Positions 44,862 to 54,237 of a stretch of 64,000 nt of DNA are shown piece after piece. Numbering within the stretch: the stretch's first letter is position 1; each line of letters begins with the position of its first letter. Position numbers and translations under genes: made by a program. The notes under the pieces were generated by a model. That model was not told where the DNA came from. It searched no databases and worked only from the letters and a program-made list of their open reading frames with translations. Where the stretch lies: assembly GCA_045106195.1 (NCBI GenBank), contig JBGCEH010000001.1, positions 124,001-188,000 on the forward strand, in the 5' to 3' direction. The stretch is from Granulosicoccus sp045106195. GTDB taxonomy: Bacteria; Pseudomonadota; Gammaproteobacteria; Granulosicoccales; Granulosicoccaceae.

Positions 44862-46409
44862 CTAGTCTGCTTTTCCCTGAACCACACGATTCAGAATCAT
44901 GGCACAGAACAGGATGGCAAACCCTGCAAGAATTCCCTGTCCAACCGAGGAATATTGAAGCGCCTCTAGAACATCTTCACCCAGACCCTTTGCACCGATC
45001 AAGGATGCCACAACAACCATGGCCAGACTCAACATTATGGTCTGATTCACTCCTGCCAGTATTGAAGGTGCTGCCAGTGGCAGATCCACTTTAGTCAGCA
45101 AATACCACCTTGACGCACCGAAAGCGATAGCGGCTTCACGAATCGACTCGGGTACACCTCGCATACCAAGCACTGTCAGTCGTACCACTGGCGTTCCACC
45201 GAATATCATGGTCGTGATCACAGCGGCAGGTTTCCCTACACTGAAGAATGCAATAACGGGGATCATGAATACAAATGATGGCATGGTTTGCATGAAATCC
45301 ATGATAGGTCTGATGATGGCATAGACTCTGGGACGTCGAGCGCAAAACAAGCCCAGAGGGATTCCAATGCAGATCGATAGCATGGCAGCCGTTCCCAGTA
45401 ATGCCAGAGTGGTCATGGCTTTTTCCCAGAAACCGAAAAGCCCCATGTAGGACAGAAACAGACCCGCCGCCACACACGCCCCTACCCCTGCTGACAACCA
45501 GGTGAGCATAATGATGAAACTTGCAACGACCGGCCAAGGTGAGGAGACAAACACAAGCTCAAGATAATCCAGTACGACGCGAATACCCAGCGAAATGGAT
45601 TCGAACACGAAACGACCATTACGCTTGATGAAATCGAACGTTGCCTCTATACCAGTGATGGCACCCAGTCTTATTTGAGGATCAGTGGGAAACGTGCTGA
45701 GCCATAGCAAGGCACCCGGGAATGCGAAGTGAATGGTGCTCACCGCAAATATGATAATGACAAATCCTGCTGCCACTGTGGTGCGTGCTGTACTGAGTCC
45801 TGCCTTGATAGTGCGATCGGAAAGCCATTGAGAAAAGCGTTTTTCCAGTGCGCTATTGGCAACGACACCTTCGACCAACTTGACAAGCAGCAGCAGACCT
45901 AAGCCGACAAGAGCTACTCCGGCAGCGGAGGCTTCTGCCTGAGCCGCCTCCTGTGCAATATCGGCAATGGCTGTTTCCAGAGAGGCAATGGTGCGTTCAA
46001 AAACTTCTACCTTATCTGATTGCTTGTCGATGGCAGATTGTAATTGTTCCTGGCGGAATTTTAACGTGCCTTCTATTTCGACTATTCGCTGCCGCGCCTC
46101 GGCTCCCAGATCACCAAACAGTCCACGCCCCAGCTGTACAACCGCCATGGTCTCCAATATGACGAAAGGCAGGCCCCAGTTCCACAGGCCGCGCATGCCA
46201 AACCAGATGGGTCCAAGTAGTGCTGCTGCCAGATTAAAAGTAAAGCTGAAACCAGCCTTGCCACCAATCGCCAGAAACTGTCGCTGGTAGTAGCCCGTAC
46301 TACTCTCGACAAACTCTGTGATCAAATCGTTACGATGATTGGCATCAGCTGATGCATCCACTGAATTGTCAGTCGATCTATGGGCCTTATGAGATGGTGT
46401 GTTCATCAT
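44862..46409 (-). CDS. proW: Glycine betaine/proline-type ABC permease with N-terminal extension
   Basis: Permease of an osmoprotectant importer, 515 residues against about 350 for E. coli ProW. Residues 1-95 include a hydrophobic pair (LAAALLGPIWFGMRGLWNWG), then a coiled coil (about 95-150, EGTLKFRQEQLQSAIDKQSD), then a further TM before the ProW core. The EAA-type loop is REAAIAFGASRWYLLTKVDLPLAAPS. It follows the ATPase gene directly. Substrate (glycine betaine, proline betaine or a related compound) is inferred from family only. Confidence 0.88.
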   Translation of the reverse strand: MMNTPSHKAHRSTDNSVDASADANHRNDLITEFVESSTGYYQRQFLAIGGKAGFSFTFNLAAALLGPIWFGMRGLWNWGLPFVILETMAVVQLGRGLFGDLGAEARQRIVEIEGTLKFRQEQLQSAIDKQSDKVEVFERTIASLETAIADIAQEAAQAEASAAGVALVGLGLLLLVKLVEGVVANSALEKRFSQWLSDRTIKAGLSTARTTVAAGFVIIIFAVSTIHFAFPGALLWLSTFPTDPQIRLGAITGIEATFDFIKRNGRFVFESISLGIRVVLDYLELVFVSSPWPVVASFIIMLTWLSAGVGACVAAGLFLSYMGLFGFWEKAMTTLALLGTAAMLSICIGIPLGLFCARRPRVYAIIRPIMDFMQTMPSFVFMIPVIAFFSVGKPAAVITTMIFGGTPVVRLTVLGMRGVPESIREAAIAFGASRWYLLTKVDLPLAAPSILAGVNQTIMLSLAMVVVASLIGAKGLGEDVLEALQYSSVGQGILAGFAILFCAMILNRVVQGKAD

Positions 46410-47483
46410 TCAGTCAGTCTCATTGCCATCGGCTACGATTTTCAATAGATCGGTTCGCGTGATCGCGCCCAAGCGTTTGCCATCAGCATCAACAATGGCT
46501 AATGGATGATCTGTGGTTACTGAGGCATCAATAAGCGTTCCCAGGCTGGTACTTTCATCGAAGCTTATAACCTCAGACGGTAAAGGACCATGTTGTTTTT
46601 CGTATTGCTCTATGCTTTGCATGGCAGCGCGAGCCTTGACGATCTTCAATCGCGAGATACCTGCGACAAATTCTGCCACGTAGTCGTCAGCCGGATGCAT
46701 GACGATATCCTCGGGTGTACCCGTTTGAACGACACGGCCATCGCGCATGATTGAAATGCGATCACCGATACGAACGGCCTCGTCAAGGTCGTGCGTTATG
46801 AAAACGGTAGTTTTATTGAATCCGGCTGCAAGGCGCATGAATTCCGATTGCAACTGTCGCCTGATCAATGGATCCAGTGCGCTGAAAGGCTCATCCATCA
46901 ACAAAATTTCAGGGTCCGCTGCCAGTGCTCTCGCCAGCCCCACGCGCTGTTGCATGCCTCCGGAAAGCTCATGCGCGTATTTGTTGCCCCAATTCGTAAG
47001 TTCTACCAGTTCCATGGTGCGTTGAGCGGTTTCCATACGCTGGTTTTTATTAACACCACGAATCTCGAGCGGCATGGCAATATTGTCGATCACAGAGCGA
47101 TGCGGCATAAGCGCAAAATTCTGGAAGACCATGGAGATGTGTTCGTTGCGGTAGCGTCGCAAGGCATTGTCATTCATGGACATGATGTCTTCACCGTTAA
47201 CACGGATGCTGCCGGCCGAAGGTTCCAGCAACCGGTTGATATGGCGTACCAGTGTAGATTTACCACTACCGGACAGACCCATGATGCAAAAGATCTCTCC
47301 GGGTCGGATACTGAACGTTGCATCAGCCACACCAACAACACAGTTGTATTGTTTGAGAATCTGTTCTTTATCCAGAGATTCTTGCCTTAGCGCGACAAGC
47401 GCTTCGTCGGCACGATCACCAAAGATCTTCCAGATGCCCTCAATCTCAATCGCGCTGCCGCTAGGTGAACTGGTTGATATCAA
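46410..47483 (-). CDS. proV: Glycine betaine/proline-type ABC ATPase with CBS domain
   Basis: ATPase of the osmoprotectant importer, 357 residues. Visible: the ProV-type N-terminus (IEGIWKIFGDRADEAL), Walker A GLSGSGKST, signature LSGGMQQRVGLARALAADP, Walker B ILLMDEPFSALDPLI, switch FITHDLDEAVRIGDRI, and a single CBS-like module near residue 300-350 (ATRT-type, here AITRTDLLKIV). It directly precedes the permease. Confidence 0.92.
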   Translation of the reverse strand: MISTSSPSGSAIEIEGIWKIFGDRADEALVALRQESLDKEQILKQYNCVVGVADATFSIRPGEIFCIMGLSGSGKSTLVRHINRLLEPSAGSIRVNGEDIMSMNDNALRRYRNEHISMVFQNFALMPHRSVIDNIAMPLEIRGVNKNQRMETAQRTMELVELTNWGNKYAHELSGGMQQRVGLARALAADPEILLMDEPFSALDPLIRRQLQSEFMRLAAGFNKTTVFITHDLDEAVRIGDRISIMRDGRVVQTGTPEDIVMHPADDYVAEFVAGISRLKIVKARAAMQSIEQYEKQHGPLPSEVISFDESTSLGTLIDASVTTDHPLAIVDADGKRLGAITRTDLLKIVADGNETD

Positions 47484-47679
47484 AACGATTCTCTGCTGTT
47501 TTTAGATGATCGGTAAGGGAGAACACGTACTTTACTAAAGGGATCTCAGAACGGGTAGGTACGGGAATTGTGCCGATCTGAGTAATCTCATTCCCCACAG
47601 GCAGGGATATGTAACGTGGTATTGAAGGATCCTCGCCGTCGCAGAGATAACTTGCTGTGAAACACCAAGTCACCTCCAA
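47461..47679 (-). other. Small open frame between binding-protein and ATPase genes
   Basis: The roughly 230-bp gap between the proX-like and proV-like genes is almost filled by a frame of 72 codons (77 from the preceding stop), opening at TTG 47679 and running 23 bases into proV. Codon choice looks protein-like, but I recognise no family and see no good ribosome-binding site. It could be a remnant, a short protein, or chance. Confidence 0.25.
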
Positions 47680-47715
47680 TACCCTTTGTGCCTCTACTGC
47701 AAAAGGCCGTTAAAA

Positions 47716-48678
47716 CTACAGACCCAACCAGCCATCGACTCGATCAGAATTTGCAGCAACCCATGCTTTGGCTACGTCAGCGGCATCTTTACCACCTTCG
47801 ATTTCAAACGCAAACTGGGAGACATCGTCACCGGTCAGCTGAATGTTTTGTATCAGATCCGCAATAGCGGGTGAACGATCTGCCAATGTGTTGGAGTAGG
47901 CAATCTGCACCTGCTTCAGAGCATCCTCTGTCATGACTTTCGAGTTCTCAAACCAGTTGGGATCTTCATCCGGCTGAAGTGCTATGTATTGTTCAGGATC
48001 AAACTCAGGCTCTGAAAGGCGCACAATATCGTGCTGAAACCAGATGGCATGTGGTGAATAGCAATAGAATGCGTAACCGATACCTTTCTCAATGGAATCA
48101 CCGACAGTTGCTGTCATGACCGCCTGATCAGCTCTCACAGGCTCCATGAACGGCATTAAGCCATAATCACGAACCTTGACTTCATTAACGTTAGCCGATG
48201 CCCAACCCGGCGCTCCGATCCAGATCTCACCCTTGCCATTCCCGTCGCCGTCCATGAGCTTGGCAATTTCAGGGCGCGCCAGATCAAAAATAGACGTGAC
48301 ATCATTGGCTTCGGAAAAAGCTTTGGATACACAAAAGCTTTGCTTGCCTTCGTAGGAATTTTCAGACAGCGATACGTTGCCTGTGCCATCCACATATTTG
48401 TCAGTAAAGCTTTTTTGATTAGGCAACCAGACATCCGGGTGCATATCGATGTCGCCCTTGCCGGCATCCATGGCCTGGAAAATAGCTGCGTTGTTTCCCG
48501 GAACCAGATTGGCTTCCCCACCGATACGGGATACGACAATTTCCTGTACCAGATGAGCGATTGCTTGTGCACCTGTCCAGGACGGTGCACCGATGTTGAT
48601 TTTTTCCGCCGCATTGGCCGTGCCGCTCAGAAGTGCGATGGCACTGGCGCACGCCAACGTCGTGAGGTGTTTTTTCAT
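47716..48678 (-). CDS. proX: Glycine betaine/proline-type substrate-binding protein
   Basis: Periplasmic OpuAC/ProX-type binding protein of 320 residues with a signal peptide (MKKHLTTLACASAIALLSG, cleavage near ANAAEKINIG). ATG 48678 has AGGA about eight bases upstream and gives a proper signal peptide; the frame's earlier start at 48756 is unlikely. Family features include INIGAPSWTGAQAIAHLV and DIDMHPDVWLPNQ. It is first in its operon, and the 230-bp gap before proV is longer than usual. Confidence 0.88.
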   Translation of the reverse strand: MKKHLTTLACASAIALLSGTANAAEKINIGAPSWTGAQAIAHLVQEIVVSRIGGEANLVPGNNAAIFQAMDAGKGDIDMHPDVWLPNQKSFTDKYVDGTGNVSLSENSYEGKQSFCVSKAFSEANDVTSIFDLARPEIAKLMDGDGNGKGEIWIGAPGWASANVNEVKVRDYGLMPFMEPVRADQAVMTATVGDSIEKGIGYAFYCYSPHAIWFQHDIVRLSEPEFDPEQYIALQPDEDPNWFENSKVMTEDALKQVQIAYSNTLADRSPAIADLIQNIQLTGDDVSQFAFEIEGGKDAADVAKAWVAANSDRVDGWLGL

Positions 48679-48849
48679 TGTTAATTTCCTGTGGTAAATG
48701 GTGTGTTCAATCTGCGGTAGCTGCATTGTTGAAACGAAGAATATCCGCAAGATCAATCGCCTCTATGAATACCACAAATCGTCACGTTAATGAATTGCTC
48801 AGGCCGTGTATTTTTATGCGCAACACACGTGAAATGACCTGTTGGCTCA
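48679..48849. other. proX upstream region
   Basis: About 170 bp ahead of the proX-like gene, presumably with its promoter. No osmotic-control element or clear -35/-10 pair could be identified. The rest of the 528-bp gap to lipB is the lipA remnant. Confidence 0.4.
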
Positions 48850-49149
48850 CCGACATCGACAATTGATGCTTGCTAATGTGATTGGCGGCACAGATGGCTC
48901 CAGACCAGCTGCCTGCGCTTGTTGAAATCAGGTTGCCGCTGACCGGTTAGTACGACCATCACCAACGCCCGTCCCGTGCAATGGTCTCTCGCCAAGGCCA
49001 AGCATAAGGCCGGATCTGGTGGGAGCGGAGGCAAAGCGCTTTTTATGATTTTTCAGCAGATCCAGCGACCAGGAGTAGTCCAAACCCGGCCGACACTGCT
49101 TGTACAAGCATGGCACCGTTTCCAGACTATGATTGAATGCATCCGGTGG
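48850..49149 (-). pseudogene. lipA: Decayed lipoyl synthase fragment
   Basis: Just downstream of lipB, on its strand, the frame reads PPDAFNHSLETVP, then RPGLDYSWSLDLLK and PTRSGLMLGLGE (49149 to about 48988), the conserved central-to-late part of LipA. After GLGE the frame is lost, but another frame has LT-GQR-QPD, matching the LTIGQYLQPS region with small indels. The N-terminal two-thirds, with both iron-sulfur cysteine motifs including the radical-SAM C-X3-C-X2-C, are gone. Gene order ybeD-lipB-lipA supports the identity. Confidence 0.8.
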
Positions 49150-49206
49150 AGTAAGGCGCCACGGGAAGGCGCTGCATAGTCCATAAGGGAGTGTACCAAT
49201 ACGCCG

Positions 49207-49812
49207 TCAGGCGTCGGCAAGCTGTGTGTGTATCAGCTGTACGAATCTGGCAGCAATTTGATCTTTATCAACTGTAAGGCCTAGCTTATCCATGGACGTG
49301 ACACTCAGGCCCTGATAACCACAAGGGTTGATCCCAAGAAACGGTGCCAGGTCGGGCGATATATTGAGAGCGATACCGTGATACGTGCAGCCGCGCCTCA
49401 CTCTGAGCCCCAAAGCGGCTATTTTCGCTTCGTTCACATAGACCCCCGGAGCGTCGCGGCGGCTGTAAGCGTCGATGTCATACTCCGCTAGCAGGGCTAT
49501 CACACTGTTTTCCAGACGAACCACCATTTCACGAATACCAAATCCTGAACGTTTGAGATTGAACAAGGTATATACAAGCACCTGCCCCGGTCCATGGTAG
49601 GTCACCTGCCCCCCACGATCACTCTGGACAACAGGAATATTTGCCGCATTGAGAATATGTTCTTTCTTGCCCGCCTGTCCTAATGTGTAAACAGGCTTAT
49701 GCTCACAAATCCACAGCTCATCAATGGTGTCCTCCACGCGTGAGTCTGTGAAATCACGCATCGCCTGCAAGGCTGATGGATAGTCTGTCAGCCCCAGGTT
49801 ACGAGTATTCAC
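49207..49812 (-). CDS. lipB: Octanoyl-[ACP]:protein N-octanoyltransferase
   Basis: Transfers octanoate from ACP to lipoyl domains, 201 residues. The conserved GGQVTYHGPGQVLVYTL, catalytic K130 (NEAKIAALG) and C164 (NPCGYQGLSV) are intact. It overlaps ybeD by 4 bp. LipA, the partner that would insert sulfur into octanoyl groups and that usually follows, is only a fragment here, so an intact lipoyl synthase must lie elsewhere if the pathway works. Confidence 0.95.
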   Translation of the reverse strand: MNTRNLGLTDYPSALQAMRDFTDSRVEDTIDELWICEHKPVYTLGQAGKKEHILNAANIPVVQSDRGGQVTYHGPGQVLVYTLFNLKRSGFGIREMVVRLENSVIALLAEYDIDAYSRRDAPGVYVNEAKIAALGLRVRRGCTYHGIALNISPDLAPFLGINPCGYQGLSVTSMDKLGLTVDKDQIAARFVQLIHTQLADA

Positions 49813-50069
49813 AGCGTATAAAGAACCCGCGGCTCCTTCTTCAGCACGCCGTATACCGCATGTAGCTGCTCTAGACTCTGAGCCGTAAAACGGACACTGA
49901 CAGAAATATACTTACCGCCTTTACTGGGCAGAGTCGTCACAGTGACCGCCTGAGGCAGAATATGCGGCATCACCAGCTCAGTGATGTGCGCCTCGAAGTC
50001 GTCGGTACACAAACCCATCGCCTTGACCGCAATATCTGCCGGGAACTCAATCAGGGTTTCTTCGCTCAT
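49809..50069 (-). CDS. ybeD: YbeD/DUF493 family protein
   Basis: Small regulatory-fold protein of 86 residues, usually found between dacA and lipB, as here. Visible: EFPADIAVKAMG, KGGKYISVSVRFTA and the ending RVLYTL. Function unknown; related in fold to ACT-like regulatory domains. It overlaps lipB (ATGA). Confidence 0.88.
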   Translation of the reverse strand: MSEETLIEFPADIAVKAMGLCTDDFEAHITELVMPHILPQAVTVTTLPSKGGKYISVSVRFTAQSLEQLHAVYGVLKKEPRVLYTL

Positions 50070-50147
50070 GACGTCACGCGCCTTTTCAAAAAATGACTAC
50101 CGGAGGGTTCATACTGACTGCTACCGCTGAACGCTTCCGCCGAAATT

Positions 50148-51314
50148 CTACTGAAACAATCGTTGCACGGAATGCTTCATACGCTTGAACATGCCGCCTT
50201 GATCCACTTTTTGCAAGGCTAGCAACGGCACATCGCTAATCACCTGATTATCCCATTTGAGTACTGACCGACCCAGTTCCTGGCCGATTCTCATCGGGGC
50301 GCGAACATATTCGTTGACCTGAATCTGCGGCTGCAACGCATCAAACGCATCTCGAGGCAGCGTCAGATACAGATCTTCGGCCACGCCCAGAGCAACCTGA
50401 TCCTGGGCTCCCATCCATACACGAGTCTGGGTAATCTGTTGACCCGCAGAATAAACGCGCTGGGTTCGGAAAAAACGAAAACCGTAGTTCAGTAGACGCT
50501 GACTTGCCGAAATACGCGTCTTGTTGCTTGCGGCACCCAAAACGATACTGATCAGGCGCATGTCGTCACGCACAGCCGATGCCACCAGGCAATAGCCTGC
50601 TGCCTGCGTATGACCGGTTTTCATCCCGTCTACCGATTCGTCACGCCACAACAATGTGTTGCGGTTTTTCTGGGTGATGTCGTTATAGGTAAATTCTCGC
50701 TCTGAGTAGAGTTTGTATGTGTCGGGGTGTTCGCTGATGATCGCGCTGGCAATTTTTGCCAGATCATTGGCGGTCGTGTAGTGATCAGGATGGGGTAGCC
50801 CTGAAGAGTTCGCGAAGCTTGTGGAGTCCATGCCCAGCTGCTCGGCCGTCCGGTTCATCATGTCGACAAACCCTCGTTCGCTGGCGGCGATATGTTCTGC
50901 CAGAGCGACACTGGCATCATTGCCCGACTGGATTATCAGGCCTTTCAAGAGATCACCCAAAGGCACCAAGGTGTTTTCCTCGATAAACATGCGCGAACCC
51001 TCCATGGCCTGCGCCTGCTCGGAGATCATGACCGGCTCATCGAGCGTTACGCTGCCGCGTTTGAGTTCTGCAGACACGATGTAGGCCGTCATCATCTTGG
51101 TCAGACTGGCAGGTTCGATTCGTTTGTCCGGCTCGTGTGAGGCCAATACCTCACCGCTGTTATGGTCGAACAGGATGTAGCTGTCAGCCGATAACTGAGG
51201 CGCAGCAGGCAACGGTGCAGCGTGCAGATGCTGAAAACAGGCAAACAGCACAAGGGCGAGACCCATAAAGGCCTTATGGATATACCCAGTACCGGGCAAA
51301 ATTTGCGGGAGCAT
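50148..51314 (-). CDS. dacA: D-alanyl-D-alanine carboxypeptidase (DacA/DacC type)
   Basis: Periplasmic penicillin-binding protein that trims pentapeptides. With ATG 51314 it has 388 residues, a signal peptide (HKAFMGLALVLFACFQHLHA) and the motifs SLTK (70-73), SGN (QSGNDASVALAEH) and KTG (MKTGHTQAAGYC). The frame could also open at 51398 (AAGG upstream), but the 51314 N-terminus fits a secreted protein better. The C-terminal PBP5-like domain ends with a basic amphipathic helix (RMKHSVQRLFQ) that would anchor it to the membrane. Confidence 0.93.
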   Translation of the reverse strand: MLPQILPGTGYIHKAFMGLALVLFACFQHLHAAPLPAAPQLSADSYILFDHNSGEVLASHEPDKRIEPASLTKMMTAYIVSAELKRGSVTLDEPVMISEQAQAMEGSRMFIEENTLVPLGDLLKGLIIQSGNDASVALAEHIAASERGFVDMMNRTAEQLGMDSTSFANSSGLPHPDHYTTANDLAKIASAIISEHPDTYKLYSEREFTYNDITQKNRNTLLWRDESVDGMKTGHTQAAGYCLVASAVRDDMRLISIVLGAASNKTRISASQRLLNYGFRFFRTQRVYSAGQQITQTRVWMGAQDQVALGVAEDLYLTLPRDAFDALQPQIQVNEYVRAPMRIGQELGRSVLKWDNQVISDVPLLALQKVDQGGMFKRMKHSVQRLFQ

Positions 51315-51437
51315 AAGAGGACAACCTGACAGAATTGAAGACGAACGGATAAACCTGCACAACAGTGTAAAGTAATTGACGCACCCTGAACGCAGCATTA
51401 GCCTTGGCCAGCAATACGCGATTGGCGATACGGATGC

Positions 51438-52250
51438 TTAGCGCACAGTATTATTCACTTGAAAATCACTGATGCCAGCCAGTTTCAAACGTCTCACGGC
51501 GACATCAACAGCCCTTTCATCCTGCAGAGGGCCGATTAGCACACGGTAAATCTGCTGTGCCATTTCAAAATCAAGATAGAGAGGAAGCTGTGTATCGCCG
51601 CTCACCTTTTGCATGAGTGCGTCGGCATTGGATCGCTCACTGAACGCGCCCACTTGTATGGTAGTGGACTCGATAGCGTCAGCAGCCTTTGCAAAGCCGT
51701 TTTCGGAAGGTTCGTGATGACTCAGCGCTTCCACAAGCACCTCAGCCTTACCGCTATCGAGCATATCAAGCTTTGCCGCTGCAGCGTATGAAAGATCGAT
51801 AATCCGGTCACCAACGAAGGGCCCCCGATCGTTCACCTTGACGACAATGGAATGCCCGTTGTCGACCCGCGTGACGCGAACAAAGGTCGGAAGCGGCAAA
51901 TGCTTGTGAGCCGCCGTCAATTGATGCATGTCGTAGATTTCACCACTAGCGGTTGCATTGCCATGAAATTTTGAACCGTACCAACTGGCCACACCCTGCT
52001 CCCTGAAATCGTGCGCACTTTCCAGAACGGCGTATCGCACACCGAATACCTCATATTCGGAACGGTTGCCCGTACGTGATTTGGGTAGATTACTAACTTT
52101 AACCACCTCAGCTTCCAGCAACGCAGGATTCCCAGGCCCGTCACCTGCCACCGCTTTTTTCCAGGCAGGTTCGGGTGTCAGTACGGTGCACGCAGTCAGT
52201 ACGAGCGCAATTGTCATAAAAACAGACACTCTGAAATAGCTGGTTTTCAC
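51438..52250 (-). CDS. rlpA: RlpA-like septal lytic transglycosylase with SPOR domain
   Basis: Outer-membrane lipoprotein of 270 residues: signal peptide with lipobox LTAC (Cys about 21), double-psi beta-barrel domain (GVASWYGSKFHGNATASGE, VKVNDRGPFVGDRIIDLS), and a C-terminal SPOR domain (from about residue 195, QVGAFSERSNADAL) that binds denuded peptidoglycan at the septum. It overlaps mltB by 4 bp. Confidence 0.92.
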   Translation of the reverse strand: MKTSYFRVSVFMTIALVLTACTVLTPEPAWKKAVAGDGPGNPALLEAEVVKVSNLPKSRTGNRSEYEVFGVRYAVLESAHDFREQGVASWYGSKFHGNATASGEIYDMHQLTAAHKHLPLPTFVRVTRVDNGHSIVVKVNDRGPFVGDRIIDLSYAAAAKLDMLDSGKAEVLVEALSHHEPSENGFAKAADAIESTTIQVGAFSERSNADALMQKVSGDTQLPLYLDFEMAQQIYRVLIGPLQDERAVDVAVRRLKLAGISDFQVNNTVR

Positions 52251-53299
52251 AGGCGTTCTCCAGTAGCTGATTCGCTGGCTTCACGAATGGCCTCCGCTAG
52301 CTGGAAAACGGCCATCGCGTAAAGGCGACTATGGTTGTAGCGTGTAATGGAATAAAAATTCGGGTATCCCACCCATAACTCTTGCTCATCGGGACCTTCC
52401 ATCGTCATGACGCTCAGCAATTGCTCAGGATCAGCGCCTCCCTCATAGTAAGGCTCGTATCCAAGCTCCCGGACCGTGTCAGCGGCGATAACGGGCGAAA
52501 GCGTCTCACGTACGAGTTTTCGCATTGAGTCATTGATACCGCCTCGCGGCCTCCACTGCTCGGCAATGGGCTCGCCTTCCTGCCAGCCGTGCCGTTCCAG
52601 ATAGTTGGCTACCGATCCGATAATATCCGCCTGGCTGGTAAACAGGTCTCGAATACCGTCCTCATCAAAGTCAATGGCATATTCACGATAGCTTGACGCA
52701 ATGAACTGCGGCATACCCATGGCGCCGGCATAGCTGCCTTTCACATTGACCGTATCCCAGCCTTCAGTTTCGCTGAGCAGCAGGAATTCAGTCATCTCAC
52801 GAGTAAAGAATGTGGATCGACGCGGGAAATCGAATGAGAGTGTCGCCAGTGCCTCTAGCACGCCATAAGAGCCCATGTTTCCACCGTAGTAGGTTTCAAC
52901 CCCGATAATCGCTGTGATGATTTCGGCAGGCACTCCAAATCTGTCCTGCGCCTGTTCAAGCAAAGTGCGGTGTGCGTTGAGGAACGTCTGCCCCTCGTCA
53001 ATCCGCCTTTGAGTCATGAAAATCGGGCGGTACTCCCGCCAGGAAAGCGTCCGTTCAGCAGGCCTTGAAATAGCGTCAAGAATGCTCTGTTGACGAGTCA
53101 ACCGTGTGAACAGACCTGCTATGCGATTCACGCTCAAATCATGTTCGGCGCTGACCTGCCGAATGTAATCACGCACGCTTTCACGTTCCAGATATCGCTC
53201 GGCGTTTTCGTCTGCCAGAACAAGGACGCCCGTGCCCGATAGCAAGACACACAGGGCCAGCAGCATTCTCTTGAAAAGCACTTTCTTCACCACATTCAC
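52247..53299 (-). CDS. mltB: Membrane-bound lytic murein transglycosylase B
   Basis: Periplasmic lytic transglycosylase of 350 residues. A hydrophobic N-terminal segment (KRMLLALCVLLSGTGVLVLA) directs export; no lipobox Cys is evident. The catalytic Glu is in IIGVETYYGGNMGSYG, followed by ATLSFDFPRRSTFF and YAGAMGMPQFIASSYREYA. It starts the mltB-rlpA-dacA-ybeD-lipB run. Confidence 0.93.
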   Translation of the reverse strand: MNVVKKVLFKRMLLALCVLLSGTGVLVLADENAERYLERESVRDYIRQVSAEHDLSVNRIAGLFTRLTRQQSILDAISRPAERTLSWREYRPIFMTQRRIDEGQTFLNAHRTLLEQAQDRFGVPAEIITAIIGVETYYGGNMGSYGVLEALATLSFDFPRRSTFFTREMTEFLLLSETEGWDTVNVKGSYAGAMGMPQFIASSYREYAIDFDEDGIRDLFTSQADIIGSVANYLERHGWQEGEPIAEQWRPRGGINDSMRKLVRETLSPVIAADTVRELGYEPYYEGGADPEQLLSVMTMEGPDEQELWVGYPNFYSITRYNHSRLYAMAVFQLAEAIREASESATGERL

Positions 53300-53395
53300 G
53301 GGACCGGACGATTTGTGGTTGTGAGTCTAGTAGAAGCTGGACAAAATGGCAGCGACAAGCGTCTAGGTTCATGTACTCCCGAAAAAAATAGAGGC

Positions 53396-54118
53396 TCAGC
53401 GAACGTCGGACCAGTCGATGGGCGTCTCGTCATGCGCGCTTAGCCATTCATTAACCTTCGAGAAGTGCTGACAGCCAAGAAAACCACGATGTGCGGATAA
53501 GGGCGATGGATGCGGGGCACTGAGCACCAAATGCCGATTGGCATCGATGACCTGGCCCTTTTTCTGTGCGTAACTCCCCCAGAGCAGGAAAACCAGATGT
53601 TCACGCTCATCACTCAGGCTCCTTATCACACTGTCGGTAAAGCTCTCCCAACCGCGTCCCTGATGGGAGGCCGCCTGCCCGCTTTCCACTGTGAGTACGC
53701 TGTTAAGCAGAAAGACGCCTTGCTCAGCCCAAGGAATAAGGCAGCCTTTTCGACGTTTGGCCAAGGGACTGTCGAATGGCCCTATATCACTGTCAATTTC
53801 CTTGAAAATATTGAGCAAGGATGGTGGTATGGCGACACCCTCAGGGACCGAAAAACTCAAACCGTGAGCCTGACCGGCCCCGTGGTAGGGATCCTGACCA
53901 AGGATTACCACTTTCACCTTTTCAAAGGGTGTCAGGGAAAAAGCATTAAACCACACGCTCGAATGCGGGAAAACCACCGCAGATTGTGCCTTGCGGTGCG
54001 CCAGATAGGTGCGCAGCTCCTTCATGTATTCCGACGTAAATTCGGATTCCAAACGCTTTTTCCAACTAGGATCAAGCACTACAGGGGTGCGTTTTTCAAC
54101 CACGGTGTCTGCCTTCAA
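53396..54118 (-). CDS. ung: Uracil-DNA glycosylase
   Basis: Family 1 uracil excision enzyme of base-excision repair, 240 residues. The water-activating loop GQDPYHG is at 74-80 (catalytic Asp 76), and the DNA-intercalating loop is HPSPLSAHRGF. The uracil pocket segment GVFLLNSVLTVE and LLWGSYAQKKG are also present. It is transcribed away from lptD. Confidence 0.96.
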   Translation of the reverse strand: MKADTVVEKRTPVVLDPSWKKRLESEFTSEYMKELRTYLAHRKAQSAVVFPHSSVWFNAFSLTPFEKVKVVILGQDPYHGAGQAHGLSFSVPEGVAIPPSLLNIFKEIDSDIGPFDSPLAKRRKGCLIPWAEQGVFLLNSVLTVESGQAASHQGRGWESFTDSVIRSLSDEREHLVFLLWGSYAQKKGQVIDANRHLVLSAPHPSPLSAHRGFLGCQHFSKVNEWLSAHDETPIDWSDVR

Positions 54119-54237
54119 TACCCTTCGCAGGAAACAGCCTATTACACCACACCAAACCCAAAGGCGACTATCATTAAGCCATCGACTCTTCTGGCTGGAA
54201 TTTCAACATCAGGCGCCTGCCCTTTATTACTACAGGA

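Noticed and set aside
48976..49179. 67-codon plus-strand frame downstream of lipB
   Set aside because: The opposite strand of this stretch reads as lipA remnant.
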